Source: Ahaetulla prasina
Taxonomy: Eukaryota; Chordata; Lepidosauria; Squamata; Colubridae
Assembly: GCF_028640845.1 (NCBI RefSeq)
Contig: NC_080546.1
Location: 68,539,205 to 68,603,204 of the forward strand
Direction: 5' to 3'
Length of the DNA: 64,000 nucleotides
Under the pieces are notes generated by a model. It had not been told where the DNA came from. It was given only the letters and a program-made list of their open reading frames with translations, and searched no databases. The translations under genes were made by a program, and so were the position numbers. The stretch's first letter is position 1. Every line of letters begins with the position of its first letter. Of the stretch, positions 1-13,657 are shown in pieces.

Positions 1-2770
1 CACACCCTCGCTATTTAAGAGTGATTGCGTGCTCCGGACCCCCAGAATTTTCCCGTTCCCCGAGTGGCCAGAATACCCGGGACTTGGGCCTTTGGCTGAT
101 GTTATGTAATGCAAGATCCGTGGTTAATAAAGCTCCCCTGATTTTAGATCTAATTCAGGAAGGGACCACGGACGTTATGGGCATTACGGAAACCTGGTTG
201 GGCACAGAAGGGGGGGTTCCCCTAGTAGAGATGTGCCCACCAGGTTTCCGAGCATTCCATCAGCCGAGGGCCAAGATAGGGGTGGCGGGGTGGCAGTTAT
301 TATTAGGGAGAGTCTGGAACCGAGGGAGACCACTGTGCCTCAGATAGCTTGGTGTGAAACCCTCTATGTGAAGTGGGGTCGTAGGACTCAGGTGGGCCTG
401 TTGATCATGTATCTGGCTCCTTGCTGCGTGACAACAGCACTGCCTGAGCTGTTGGAGTTGCTAGCTGGGTTGGCAGTTGAGACCCCTAGACTGTTGGTCA
501 TGGGGGATTTCAACTTGCCATCAACTGGCACGGCATCCTCGACCGCTCGGGAGTTCATGGCTTCCATGACGGCCATGGACCTGACTCAATTAATTGATGG
601 CCCTACTCACATTGGGGGAGGCACCCTGGACTTGGTTTTTATCTCTGGCCAGTGGTTGAATGATCTGATTTTAAAAGATTTAGTTATCGATCCTTTGTCA
701 TGGTCAGATCATTTTCTCCTTCGTCTGGACTTTCAGACCGCTACCCACTGCCGCAGGGAGATGGAACCAATGCGTTGGTTCCGTCCCAGGCGCCTGATGG
801 ACCCTGAGAGGTTCCTGATGGAGCTTGGGCCGCTTCCCGAGAATCTGGCCCACGGCACGACTGAAGAGCTGGTGACGGCCTGGGAACAGGCCACGGCTGG
901 AGCTTTGGACCGTGTCGTGCCTTTGCGGCCTCTGATCCAGCGTCGGTCTCAACCAGCTCCTTGGTTCTCCGAGGAGCTGAGGGAGATGAAACGCCGGAGA
1001 AGACGCCTAGAGAGTGTCTGGAGATCCAGCCGTTCTGAGGCTGACCGGACACTAGTTAGGTCCTATAGCAGGACCTACCTAGTGGCACTGAGGGATGCGA
1101 AACGTTCCTACGTTTCCTCCTTCATTGCGTCGGCAGATAACCGCCCGGCCGCCCTGTTTCAGGTGACCCGTTCTCTCCTTCAAGAGGAGGGGCAGGAGGA
1201 CCCCCTACAAGGGCGTGCCGAGGAGTTTAACGGTTATCTATATGATAAAATCGTTCAGCTTCGGGACGGGTTGGATCAAAATTGGGTAGATCCAGATGAG
1301 AGTTCCGAGACCCGTCTTGTTGAGGTGGTTTGGGATAACTTTGACCCTGTGACTCCTGAGGACATGGACAGGTTGCTGGGTAGGCTGAATGCCACCACAT
1401 GTTTACTGGATCCGTGCCCCTCCTGGTTAGTACTGGCTACACAGGAGGTGACACGAGGCTGGCTCCAGGGGATTGCAAATGCTTCTTTGCGGGAGGGGGT
1501 CTTTCCCGCTGCCTTGAAAGAGGCGGTGGTGAGACCCCTCCTCAAGAAGCCTTCCCTGGACCCAGCTGTTTTAGGGAATTACTGGCCAGTCTCCAATCTT
1601 CGCTTTACGGCGAAGGTTGTAGAGAGTGTGGTGGCATGTCAGTTATCCCAGTACCTGGAGGAATCTGTTTATCTAGACCCATTCTAGTCCGGCTTTCGGC
1701 CCGGATACAGTACGGAGACAGCTTTGGTCGTGCTGGTGGATGATCTCTGGAGGGCCAGGGATAGGGGTTATTCCTCTGCCCTGGTCCTATTAGATCTCTC
1801 AGCAGCTTTCGATACCATCGACCATGGTATCCTGCTGCGCTGGTTGGAGGGGTTGGGAGTGGGAGGCACTGTTTATCGATGGTTCTCCTCCTACCTCGCT
1901 GACCGGATGCAGACGGTGTTGACAGGGGGGCAGAGATCAACTCCGAGGCGCCTCATGTGTGGGGTGCCACAGGGGTCGATTCTCTCACCCCTCCTGTTCA
2001 ACATCTATATGAAGCCGCTAGGTGAGATCATCAGTGGCTTTGGGGTGAGATACCAACTGTACGCTGATGATACTCAGCTGTACTTTTCCACCCCGGGCCA
2101 CCCCAGCGAAGCTGTCGAAGTGCTGTCCCGGTGTTTGGAAGCCGTACGGGTCTGGATGGGGAGAAACAGGCTCAAACTTAATCCCTCCAAGACGGAGTGG
2201 CTGTGGATGCCGGCACCTCGGTACAGTCAGCTGCAGATGCGGCTGTCCATCGGGGGCGAGTTGTTGGCCCCGATGGAGAAGGTACACAACTTGGGCGTGC
2301 TCCTGGATGGTCGGTTGTCCTTTGAAGATCATTTGGCGACCGTCTCCAGGAGAGCTTTTTATCAGGTTTGCCTGATCCGCCAGTTGCGTCCCTTCCTGGA
2401 CCGGGATGCCCTATGCACGGTCACTCATGCTCTCGTTACCTCTCGTCTGGACTACTGCAATGCTCTCTACATGGGGCTCCCCTTGAAGAGCACCCAGAGA
2501 CTTCAGCTAGTCCAGAATGCGGCTGCGCGGGTTATTGAGGGAGCGGTTCAGAGCTCCCACGTAACACCTATCCTGCGCAGACTGCACTGGCTACCTGTTG
2601 TTTTCCGGGTGCACTTCAAGGTATTGGTTACCACCTTTAAAGCGCTCCATGGCTTAGGACCGGGTTACTTACGGGACCGCCTACTGCCGGCCTCTATCTC
2701 CCAGCGTCCGGTGCGTTCCCACAGAGAGGGACTCCTCAGGGTGCCGTCAGCCAAACAATGTTGAAACAAT
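1..2770 (+). mobile_element. CR1/L2-superfamily LINE, 3'-truncated
   Basis: Non-LTR retrotransposon carrying an apurinic-type endonuclease followed by a reverse transcriptase. The element starts before or at the window edge and is cut off at about 2764-2770, where the sequence switches abruptly into a hAT end in inverse orientation, the outer edge of the big inverted duplication. No 3' UTR or tail is present. A second, shorter copy of the same family lies at 44885-45755. The clade (CR1, L3 or L2) is inferred from the RT style and was not verified by a search. Confidence 0.85.
21..2764 (+). pseudogene. LINE ORF2 (endonuclease + reverse transcriptase), one frameshift and one stop
   Basis: Encodes an endonuclease-RT polyprotein that would nick target DNA and copy the element RNA by target-primed reverse transcription. 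Endonuclease hallmarks are NARS near 110, ITETWL near 180, MGDFN at 499-513 and SDH near 705. RT hallmarks are FDTIDH near 1810, GVPQGSILSPLLF near 1960-2000 and YADD at 2060-2071, followed by the usual C-terminal region. The first part (21 to about 270) is in a different frame from the rest, so a single indel lies at about 262-285. From 233 to 2764 the frame is continuous except for one TAG at 1685-1687, where the other copy (44885-45755) has CAG. All catalytic motifs remain, so this is a recently inactivated copy. Confidence 0.85.
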
Positions 2771-2843
2771 GTTCTCCAAACCACCAGCCACCATCACTAC
2801 CGGATTGGGAGAGCCGGTCCGAACCGGGAGCATTTCACCCCTG
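2771..2843 (-). mobile_element. hAT element terminal fragment
   Basis: Terminal part of a non-autonomous hAT transposon that reads CAGGGGTGAAATGC on the minus strand and ends at 2843. It is followed by tttcagat (2844-2851), the same 8-bp target duplication (atctgaaa in the other orientation) that flanks the full copies at 23699 and 25726. The rest is lost at the palindrome edge near 2771. Confidence 0.7.
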
Positions 2844-3300
2844 TTTCAGATGTCCTTTTCTCCACACATCTTGTTTACTTAATTCCTCAACCATCATGAA
2901 AAAAGTCCTTGGAAGTGTTTTCCTAGATTTCTTATTTATCTTTGTTGCTTTATAGTTCAAATCTGTGTCTATCACCACATTGAAATCACCCATTATACAA
3001 ATATTTTCATATTCAAATTCTAGTATTTTTCTGTGTAATTTCCCATAAAATTCTTCTTGATTATCATTTGGTGCATATAACACTATCAACAGCATTTGTT
3101 TATAGTTCATTGTTACCTCCACCATAAGTATCCTCCCTTTTTTATCAAGAAATATTTGCTTGGGTTCTAGTTTTTCTTTAATATATAATGCTACCCCTCT
3201 CTTGCTTTGATCTATCAACAAAGTAAATAATACTCCCAATTTTGAATGTTCTAATAGTTTTTTGTGTTGTTTTCTGATATGAACTTCTTGCAAACATATA
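2844..3300 (-). pseudogene. L1-A ORF2 endonuclease fragment (left arm)
   Basis: The minus-strand reading frame encodes an L1 endonuclease core with CLQE, GVALYIKE, LYAPN and MGDFN motifs. It is open, but it is flanked by a hAT on one side and a TA-flanked DNA transposon on the other, so it is a remnant of a larger L1 ORF2. The same segment occurs at 23242-23698 and 25280-25725. Confidence 0.8.
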
Positions 3301-3420
3301 CCGTATTTTTTGGAGTATAAGACAAACTTTTTTCCCCCAAAAAAGAGGGTGAAAATCTGGGTGCATCTTATACTTGAATGTTGCCCTGCCCAGCTTCCCA
3401 AACTGAGGTTTCAGAGGCAG

Positions 3421-4279
3421 AAAAAAGCCCCAAATGGAGCTTCAGAAAAAAAAAGCTCCAAATGGAGTTTAGAAAGAAAGCCCCAAACAGAGCTTAGAAA
3501 AAAAAGCCCCAAACAAGTTTAGAAAAAAAAGCCCCAAATGTAAAGTGACCAGATTTCAGCGATGGCAAAGTGGGACACCATTGACCGGGGGTGGGGGGCT
3601 GCGCATGCTCGCTGAGCCTTGCCACCTGGCTGAAGGAGGAGGAGAGGCTGCTGCTTCTCCGCTCTTCCAGGCAGGCTCGGCTCTCCTCTCAGCTCTTCCA
3701 GGCAGGTTTGGCTCTCCTCGGCTCTCCGCTCCGCTCTTTTCTTCCTCTCGGGTGAAGTCAAGCAGCGTCTCTCCTCCCTCTTGCGCCCCCTTCTCCGCCA
3801 CTCCCCCTTCTCTGCCTCCTCCTCTTGCGTTGCCGCCTCCCATTTTCAGAATGGGAGTGAAACCAAAAAAAATTGGGACTTTTTGGAATTGCCGCGGGAC
3901 GTGGGACAAATTATTAAAAAGCGGGACTGTTCCGCCAAAAGTGGGACGTCTGGTCACTATACCCAAATGAAGCTTCAGAAAAAAAGCCCCAAACGGAGCT
4001 TAGAAAAAAAAACCCAAACAAGTTTAGAAAAAAAAAGCCCCAAACAAGTTTAGAAAAAAAAGCCCCAAATGGAGCTTCAGAAAAAAATCCCCAAACAGAG
4101 CTTAGAAAAAAAGCCCCAAATGGAGTTTAGGAAAAAAGCCCCAAACAGAACTTCAGGGGGAAAAAAAAGTCCCAAATGGACCTTCAGAAAAAAAAAAAGC
4201 CCCAAACGGAGCTTCAGAAAAAAAGCCCCAAAGGGAGCTTCAGAAAAAAAGCCCCAAATGGAGTTTCAGAAAAAAAAGC
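3421..4279. repeat. Minisatellite, unit about 26-28 bp
   Basis: Tandem units of the form agccccaaa(t/c)ggagctt(c)ag separated by runs of A. The array is interrupted by a hAT element at 3541-3961 and resumes briefly at 4987-5090 after a second hAT. Units vary in the A-run length and in the agctt(c)ag / acaagtttag ending. Spurious lysine/serine/proline-rich frames result from it and are not genes. Confidence 0.85.
3541..3961. mobile_element. Small hAT-type MITE (TIR tawagtgaccaga)
   Basis: Starts taaagtgaccaga and ends tctggtcactata, so the 13-bp ends are inverted repeats with one mismatch. It is flanked by the perfect 8-bp duplication cccaaatg (3533-3540 and 3962-3969), the hallmark of hAT transposition. 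It is 421 bp, GC-rich and non-coding. Copies at the same relative place in the other arm are 22590-23001 and 24673-25050. Confidence 0.85.
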
Positions 4280-4978
4280 CAGGGGTGAAATGCTCCTGGT
4301 TCAGACTGGATCACCCGATCTGGTAATGATGGTGGTGGGTTCGGAGAACCGGTAGCAAAAACCCCCCTCCACCCCAACTGAGCCACGCAATCATCAGAGA
4401 AGGTTTTTTTTAACTTTTAAAAGCATTTTTTCTTTAGCTGAAAAAATGCTTTTAAAAGTAAAAAAAGACTCTGATGATCGTGCAGCTCAGCTGGGATCGT
4501 CAGATCCCTTTAAAAGCATTTTTTCTACAACTTCTTTGGCTGAAGAGGTTGTAAAAAAAAGCTTTTAAAAGGCTCCTCTGGTGATCCCAGCTGAGTTGCC
4601 TGATTGCCAGAATCTTTTAAAAGCATGTTTTCTACAAGCTCTTCGGCCAAAGAGGTTGTAGAAAAAATGTTTTTAAAAGGTTCTGGCGATCAGGCAACTC
4701 AGCTGGGATCGTCAGAACCCATTAAAAGCTTTTTTTCCCTTTGGCCGAAGAGGTTGTTTTTCTTCGGCCAAAGAGGTTGTAGAAAAAATGCTTTTAAAAG
4801 TAAAAAAAGTTTAAAAGTTCCTCTGGCTGAAGAGGTTGTTTTTCTTCGGCCGAAGAGGTTGTAGAAAAAATGTTTTTAAAAGTAAAAAAAAGTTGGCCAC
4901 ACTCACCCAGTCACATTACCCCCTCCACCAAGCCACACCCACAGACCCAGTAGTAACAAATTTTACATTTCACCCCTG
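4280..4978. mobile_element. Non-autonomous hAT element, hairpin-rich
   Basis: Starts CAGGGGTGAAATGC and ends ACATTTCACCCCTG, giving 13-bp terminal inverted repeats. It is flanked by aaaaaagc (4272-4279 and 4979-4986), an 8-bp target duplication typical of hAT. The interior consists of repeated inverted modules such as gcttttaaaag and agaggttgtagaaaaa that can fold into several hairpins. No transposase is present. Confidence 0.85.
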
Positions 4979-5271
4979 AAAAAAGCCCCAAACGGAGCTT
5001 CAGAAAAGAAGCTCCCAAACAGAACATCAGAGGCTTTTTTTCTGAAGCTCTGTTTTGGAGGCTTTCAGAGGCAGAAAAAAAACCCAAAAAAAGAGCACAC
5101 CACAGAGCTCACAACCAAGGAACCTGTTGCTAAAATTCACCTCTGGGAACAGCTGATTGGGGATATTCCGGGAAGCCAATCCACCTGCCAATCAGCTTTT
5201 TTCTTATTTTCCTCCCCAAAAATTAAGGTGTGTCTTATACTCTGATGTGTCTTATACTATGAAAAATACGA

Positions 5272-6944
5272 TAATAACCATCTTTAATCTGTTTAATTTA
5301 TTTAAAGTTCTATTCCTTTTTATTGCTGAATTTAGTTCATTTATATTTATTGATATTGCTTTTATTTCTTCTTCCATGATTTACTTGTTAGTAGTTTTTG
5401 TCGCTCTTGTCGCTCTTATCTCTCTCTGTTCTTTTGCATCTTTTGCCCTTGCTTCTTCTCTTATTGCTCTCTCTTCCTGTTCCTGTGTTCGTTCCTTTGT
5501 TTTCTCTTCTTTCTCCTTTACAGTTTCTTCTTGGTCTCTAATCTCTCTTGCTTTCCCCAATTTTCCATCTTTGATTGGTCCCCAAAATTGCTCATAAAAT
5601 ATTTCTACTTTTTCTATTGAATCTAATCTGTGTCTTTGTTCTTGCCAGATCACCAATATTAAGCACTGAAAACTCACTCCTTTTTTGATTAACAACTTTG
5701 TCAAGAAATGATAATCTTTCCTCAGATTTCTCACTCTTCTGGGTATTTGTCTCAGCATTACTATCTCTTTATCCTTATACTTTATTGGAGTATTCCTTGC
5801 TATTTGTAGTATTTCTGTTTTTATCGCTTTCTTTGTAAATCTTACATGTACTTTTCTTGGTAGCTTATTTCTCACTGCATATCTTGTATGTACCCTAAAT
5901 ATTTCGTTGATCCCATTTAATATCTTCTCTTTAGGTTCCTCCATCATTTCTGCCAGCATCTCTGCCATAACTTCTGCCAGGGTTTCCCCCTTCTCTTCCT
6001 CTACATTTTGAAATCTTAAATAATAATCAGAATGGTCCAGTTCTAAAGCAATAATTGTCCTTTCATGATTTTTGTCAACTGATGTCATTCTTTCCTCAAG
6101 TTCTCCCACTTTTTTTCCTGTCATATCTGCTTATTCCTCTACTTTTTGGATTCTTTCTTCATTTCCCCCATCATCTCCTTGACCTCTTTTAGATCATCTA
6201 CTTTTTCCATCTTCTCATCAAGTTTCACTATCTTTCTTCATGAAACATCTGTAACATATTTTTAAGATCCATAGTCTCTTATGTTTTTTGTGATTCTGCA
6301 GTAGAGGAACTTACCGTTGAATGCAGATGTGCAGTTAATTTCTTCATTTCTTAATTTTTATAGCTGCTCAATTTGTAATCCACATATGGTTCAATTTGTA
6401 ATCTAAATATCTAATCCACCCCGTTGGGTTGATTAGAAAAAATATAAACAAATATAAGACCCAAAAAACCACCCAAAAAAGAAAGAAAAAAGCAAAACCT
6501 AAAAAGAAAAATAATTCTGAAAGAAAAGCCAATGAGAAAAAACAGAAAAAACAGAAAAAGAAAATCTTCAGGCTCTTCTTGCCTTAATCCAAGTTCTCTT
6601 TATAGTTATACCAAATCAAAAATACCTCTTTGTCAAGCCGCCAAAAAGAACAGAGCGAGCAAGAAAGAGAGAAAAAACCAAGTCCAAAAGTCTTATGTTC
6701 CCACCAATACGTGGTAAACAAGCAAGTAAGATCAAAAGTTCCAAAAAATATTTCAAAAATAGCTTATAAAAGAGCAAGCTGAAAAGTAAAGAAAAAAAGA
6801 AAAATAGAGATTCAAAAATTAAAACAAAATCAACCAGCTAGTTTGTTACTTCAATCTTTCAGAAGGTTCACTATTACTTTAAAAACAGGACTCCCAAAGT
6901 ATCTCTCTTTCTTTAACATCTGACTTTAACATTTGACTTTGTGT
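5272..6944 (-). mobile_element. L1-A 5' part (ORF1 and 5' UTR), left arm copy
   Basis: Minus-strand continuation of L1-A beyond the DNA transposon. It carries the first ORF2 residues (elnsaikr-type context near 5340), ORF1 and then an A/T-rich 5' UTR up to about 6944, where sequence changes to LINE-II. No gene other than ORF1 is visible between 6125 and 6944. Confidence 0.75.
5381..6270 (-). pseudogene. L1-A ORF1 (RNA-binding chaperone), degraded N-terminus
   Basis: A frame of about 247 codons (6124 down to 5381) shows an L1 ORF1-type RRM/CTD pattern: YYLRFQNVEEEKGE, an acidic helix with EEP, NGINEIFRVHTRYA, LPRKVHVRFTKK and a C-terminal Glu/Arg/Lys-rich tail. ORF1 protein coats L1 RNA as a trimer. 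A plausible original start is the ATG near 6270 on this strand, but stops or frameshifts lie between it and 6124. The right-arm copy (20390-21360) is more damaged. Confidence 0.75.
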
Positions 6945-9355
<2,411 letters not shown>

Positions 9356-9958
9356 TCTTTGGTTGTTCGGGTTTTCTCCGTGTAAAATTGGTGTCTGACG
9401 CTCAGTCTCATTCATCTTCAGGCTTCAGCCGTGCTTCTGGGAGCAATGTGTGATCGCAGCTGTTTCTTCCTTTTAACTGCTAGTGGGGTTTGAACTGATT
9501 GGGTGGGAGCTTGGCTGTGCTCTGATTGGATGGGGTTTTTCTGTGCTCTGATTGGCTGGGGTGTGTCCTGTGTTGGTGGGGCTTGGTTGTGCTCAGTCTA
9601 GTCTGTGCTGCAGGGGATTTGAGCTGGTGAGCTGCATGCTGTTGTTTGGCTTTGTTGTCACATCTTCAGTGGGTGTCAGTCTGCATGTATGGATTGGAGG
9701 GTTTGAAATGGCTAATGTTGCAGCTGCGGTCTGGCTTCTGGTCCTTGGTCGTGCTTCATGATCAGTGTGGGTTTGGGTCTGCTTTCTGGGTGGATGTGGT
9801 GGTGACATCCTGTGTGGACCTTGTGAGTGTGGGTCTGGTGTCATTCCTCGTGTTAGGGACTCGTTTGTCAATAAGGGCGGGTTTCAAATGGCTGGTAGGC
9901 GGAGGTATCATCTCGTTTGTTCATGCTGTGTGGGCGTTTATCTCAATGGCTTCTCTGA

Positions 9959-10150
9959 TTATTCTGTTGTTAAAGTGTTCAGTTTTGGCGATAGTTCTGG
10001 TCTTTTAAAGTCAATATCATGTCCTGTGACTTTAAAGTGTTGGACCAGGGAAGAAGTTGGTTCCTCTTTGAATGAGTTCTTGTGTTCTTCAATGCGTGCA
10101 CTTATTCTTCTGTTGGTTTGTCCAATGTATGTGGTGGGCAGGCGGTGCAT
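9959..10150 (-). pseudogene. Penelope GIY-YIG endonuclease domain remnant
   Basis: An open stretch of 63 codons carries YIGQTNRRISARIEEHK, the core of a GIY-YIG nuclease as found at the C-terminus of Penelope-like proteins, followed by the conserved GHDIDF context. The GIY part is lost upstream. The nuclease would cut target DNA during retrotransposition. No intact upstream RT frame joins it here. Confidence 0.75.
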
Positions 10151-11379
10151 GGGATTTCATATACTCCTTGATTTTCTAACTCAATTTTGTCTTTGGGGTT
10201 TCTTAGGATGGTGGATATTTTTGGTTTGTGCAGAATGCTGTCTTGATGTTGTGTTTGTGGAGGATCTTGCTGATTCTGTCTGTGGTGCCTTTTATATATG
10301 GGAGGAGGGCTGTGCCATTTTCTTGTTCTCTGTCTTGGATTTTAGTGGGGGTTCTTTTGGATTAGTTTGGTAATCTTATTTCTTTGGAATCCATTGGATG
10401 TTAGTACGTTAGTGAGAGTGTAGTTCGGTTTTAGGTGTTGTTCATCAGCTAAGCATTTTGTTCTGGAGATGAGTGTCTTGGCTACGGAGTTGATCTGTGC
10501 TGGGTGGTGGTGTGAGAGTGCGTGCAGATAGCGGTTTGTGTGTGTTTTCTTCTGGTAGATGGTGTGTCCTAGGGAGCCATTGGGTTTTCTGTAGACTAAG
10601 ACATCTAGGAAGGAAGTTGGTTATTAACTTCTGTTTCCATGGTGAACTGTATTTTGGGGTGTAGGCTATTGAGGTGTGTGAGGAAGTTGTCAAGTTTTTC
10701 TTTCCGTGTGGCCAGATTATGAAGGTGTCGTCACATATCTGAGCCAGAGTTTGGGTTGTGATCAGATTTTTCTAGAGCTTGGGTTTCAAAGTGTTCCATG
10801 TAGAGATTGGCAATGACAGGTGAGAGGGTGATCCCATGGGTGCTCCTTCTATTGTTTGTATTTTTGTCCATTATAGATGAAGTATGTGTTGGATAGGCAG
10901 TGGTTGGTCAGATCTAGGATGTGCTTGGGGGTTATATTTGTTTTGGATAGCTGTCAAGGCTTCTTTGATTGGCACTTGGGTGAAGAGGATATGACATCAA
11001 AGCTCACGAGTAGGTCGCTGGGCTGTAAGTTTTGTTTCTTTATGATCTCTATGAACTGGAATGAGTTTTTACGTGTGAGGTGATGGATTCTGCATAGGGC
11101 TGTAGTTGTTTGGCGAGAAATTTGGCTAGGTTTTGTAGAGGTGAGCCTATGGAGCTGACTATGGGTCTGAGTGGGGGTTCCTTCTTTGTGTATCTTGGGA
11201 GGCCATAGAGCTTAGGGCATCTGGATGATTTTCTCTGGGAATGATTCTTTGTTGGATTTCTTCGCTGATGGGGAGGCTTTTATTTTGGATCTAGTGGTTT
11301 TTCTAGGTAGGTGGTGGGGTCTGTGTTTAGGGGCTTGTATGCAGGGTCTTGGAGTAGGTTGGTTAATTTGGTTTGGTAG

Positions 11380-11853
11380 TCAGATGTGTTCATAACCACC
11401 GTGGCGTTGCCCTTGTCTGCTGGTAGGATTATTATGCTGGTATCTTTTGTCAGGTTTAGTAGTGCTGTCTGTTCCTCTTGGGTAAGTTGCTTTTGGGTGG
11501 CTTGCTGCTGCAGAGGATGTTGGAGATCTCGAGTCTGATTTTGTTAGCGTCATCGGGTTGATTTTGGTCAGGCTGGTTTCAACTCCGCATATAATGGTCT
11601 CAGTGGGGATGTATTTGGGAGTGACTGCAAAGTTGAATCCTTTGGAAAGGACATCGGTTTCAGCTTTGGTGAGGATCCTATCTGAGATGTTATGCACTGT
11701 TTGTTTCATGTGTTGCTGTGAGGGTGGAGGGGTTTGTTTCTGGCGTTCTTGTAGTCTTGAGTTTGTTGGTGTGCGTGTCTGTCTTGAGGGTGGTCTGTGT
11801 TTCGCCTCCAGACGGCAAGTTGTTTTGGATTTGTCCCAAAGTGCAGGGTGCAT
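11380..11853 (-). pseudogene. Penelope RT N-terminal region remnant
   Basis: A frame of 157 codons contains NISDRILTKAETDVLSKGF followed by KSDSRSPTSS and KATYPRGTD, which match in altered frame the better-kept plus-strand copy at 13657-14061. It shows where the coding start of copy 1 lies. Frameshifts make it non-functional. Confidence 0.6.
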
Positions 11854-12170
11854 CTTGTTGCTGAGTTTGAGGTGAAGTGTGAGGAGATCTTTGTTGATTT
11901 GATCTAGGAGGAATCTTTTGTGTGAAGTTCATTTCTGATTAAGGCCAATTCTGTTCTTTTAGGATCGTTTGGTGGCTGCAGAGTTGGAGTGGAATTTCAA
12001 TTGGAAGCATTTGGGGATTAAATTTTGATCATGCAGTTTCGTAGGAATGCGAGGTCACATAAAATGGAAGCTCTTTGGACTTCTAGTTTTCATAGGTCCT
12101 GGTCAGATGGTGGATTTCCTCCCGTGAGGTGCAATATTTGTTTTCTGAGGTTTTCACGGTGTTTGTATAT

Positions 12171-13657
12171 AGGTCTTTGGTTGTTCGGTTTTCTCCGTGT
12201 AAAATTGAAGTGTCTTGGCGACGTTTCGACGAAGTCTCATTCGTCATCTTCAGGCTTCAACCGTGCTTCTGGGAGCAATGTGTGATCGCAGCTGTTTCTT
12301 CCTTTAACTGCTAGTGGGGTTTGAACTGATTGGGTGGGAGCTTGGCTGTGCTCTGATTGGATGGGGTTTTCTGTGCTCTGATTGGCTGGGGTGTGTCCTG
12401 TGTTGGTGGGGGCTTGGTTGTGCTCAGTCTAATCTGTGCTGCAGGGGATTTGAGCTGGTGAGCTGCATAGCTGTTGTTTGGCTTTGTGGTCGTGCTACAT
12501 CTTCATAGTGGGTGTCAGTCTGCTGCATGAATGGTTGGAGGTTTGAATGGCTAATGTTGCAGCTGCGGTCTGGCTTCTGGTCCTTGGTCGTGCTTCCCTG
12601 ATCAGTGTGGGTTTGGGTCTGCTTTCTGGGTGGATGTGCGGTGGTGACATCCTGTGGACCTTGTGAGTGTGGGTCTGGTGTCATTCCTCGTGTTAGGGAC
12701 TGTTTGTCAATAAGGCGGGTTTCAAATGGCTGGTAGGCGGAGGTGTCATCTCGTTTGTTCATGCTGTGGGCGTTTCTATCTCAATGGCTTCTCTGATTAT
12801 TCTGTTGTTAAAGTGTTCAGTTTTGGCGATAGTTCTGGTCTTTTAAAGTCAATATCATGTCCTGTGACTTTAAAGTGTTGGACCAGGAAGAAGTTGGTTC
12901 CTCTTTTGAATGAGTTCTTGTGTTCTTCAATGTGCACTTATTCTTCTGTTGGTTTGTCCAATGTATGTGGTGGGCAGGCGGTGCATGGATTTCATATACT
13001 CCTTGATTTTCTAACTCAATTTTGTCTTTGGGGTTTCTTAGGATATATTTTTCTGTTTGTGCAGATGCTGTCTTGATGTTGTGTTTGTGGAGGATCTTGT
13101 TGATTCTGTCTGTGGTGCCTTTATATATGGGAGGAGGGCTGGTTTCTTGTTCTCTGTCTTGGATTTTAGTGGGGGTTCTTTTGGATTAGTTTGGTAATCT
13201 TATTTGTTTGAATCCATTGGATGTTAGTACGTAGTGAGAGTGTCCAGTTCTTAGGTGTTGTTCATCAGCTACATTTTGTTCAGATGAGTGTCTTGGCTAC
13301 GGAGTTGATCTGTGCTGGGTGGTGGTGTGAGAGTGCCAGATAGCGGTTTGTGTGTGTTTTCTGGTAGATGGTGTCCTAGCCATTGTTTTGTAGACTAAGA
13401 CATCCAAGGAAGTTGGTTATTAACTTCGTTTCCAAGAACTGTATTTTGTGTAGGCTATTGAGGTGTGAGGAAGTTGTCAAGTTTCTTTCCCGTGGCCAGA
13501 TTATGAAGGTGTCGTCATATCTGAGCCAGAGTTTAGTGATGATTTTCTAGAGCTTGGGTTTCAAAGTGTTCCATGTAGAGATTGGCAATGACAGGTGAGA
13601 GGGGTGATCCCATGGGTGCTCCTTCTACTTGTTTGTATTTTTGTCCATTGTAGATGA
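12171..13657 (-). mobile_element. Penelope-like element, copy 2 (3' half only)
   Basis: Repeats the 3' half of copy 1 (9354-10900), from the RT APMGSP region near 13615 to the terminal aggtctttgg at 12171. It is laid head-to-tail upstream of copy 1. The upstream part is missing because the sequence switches to the plus-strand Penelope copy at 13653-13658. Relative to copy 1 it has many short deletions. Confidence 0.75.

Larger units (their letters stand above)
3301..5271. mobile_element. Non-autonomous TA-flanked DNA transposon with minisatellite core
   Basis: Ends read CCGTATTTTTTGGAGTATAAGAC at the left and, in reverse complement, TCGTATTTTTCATAGTATAAGAC at the right, forming an imperfect terminal inverted repeat of about 23 bp. 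It is flanked by TA (3299-3300 and 5272-5273), the target duplication expected of the Tc1/mariner superfamily. L1-A reads through on both sides when the element is removed, which proves insertion. No transposase is encoded. The interior is a minisatellite (units like aaaaagccccaaatggag) plus two nested hAT elements. Assignment to Tc1/mariner rests only on the TA target. Confidence 0.75.

Noticed and set aside
3556..3970. 136-141 codon frames in the MITE
   Set aside because: They coincide exactly with a hAT-type MITE that has target duplications; frames on both strands and none conserved in the shorter copies.
3421..4326. CRISPR-like array
   Set aside because: Repeat units are adjacent and homogeneous with no unique spacers; vertebrate minisatellite inside a transposon.
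9552..10373. Plus-strand Cys/Trp/Val-rich membrane-like frames
   Set aside because: Antisense of the Penelope-like element; the minus strand carries the recognisable GIY-YIG and RT motifs.
12025..13076. Plus-strand membrane-like frames similar to those near 9.6-10.4 kb
   Set aside because: Antisense of the second Penelope copy. The similarity merely reflects the duplication.
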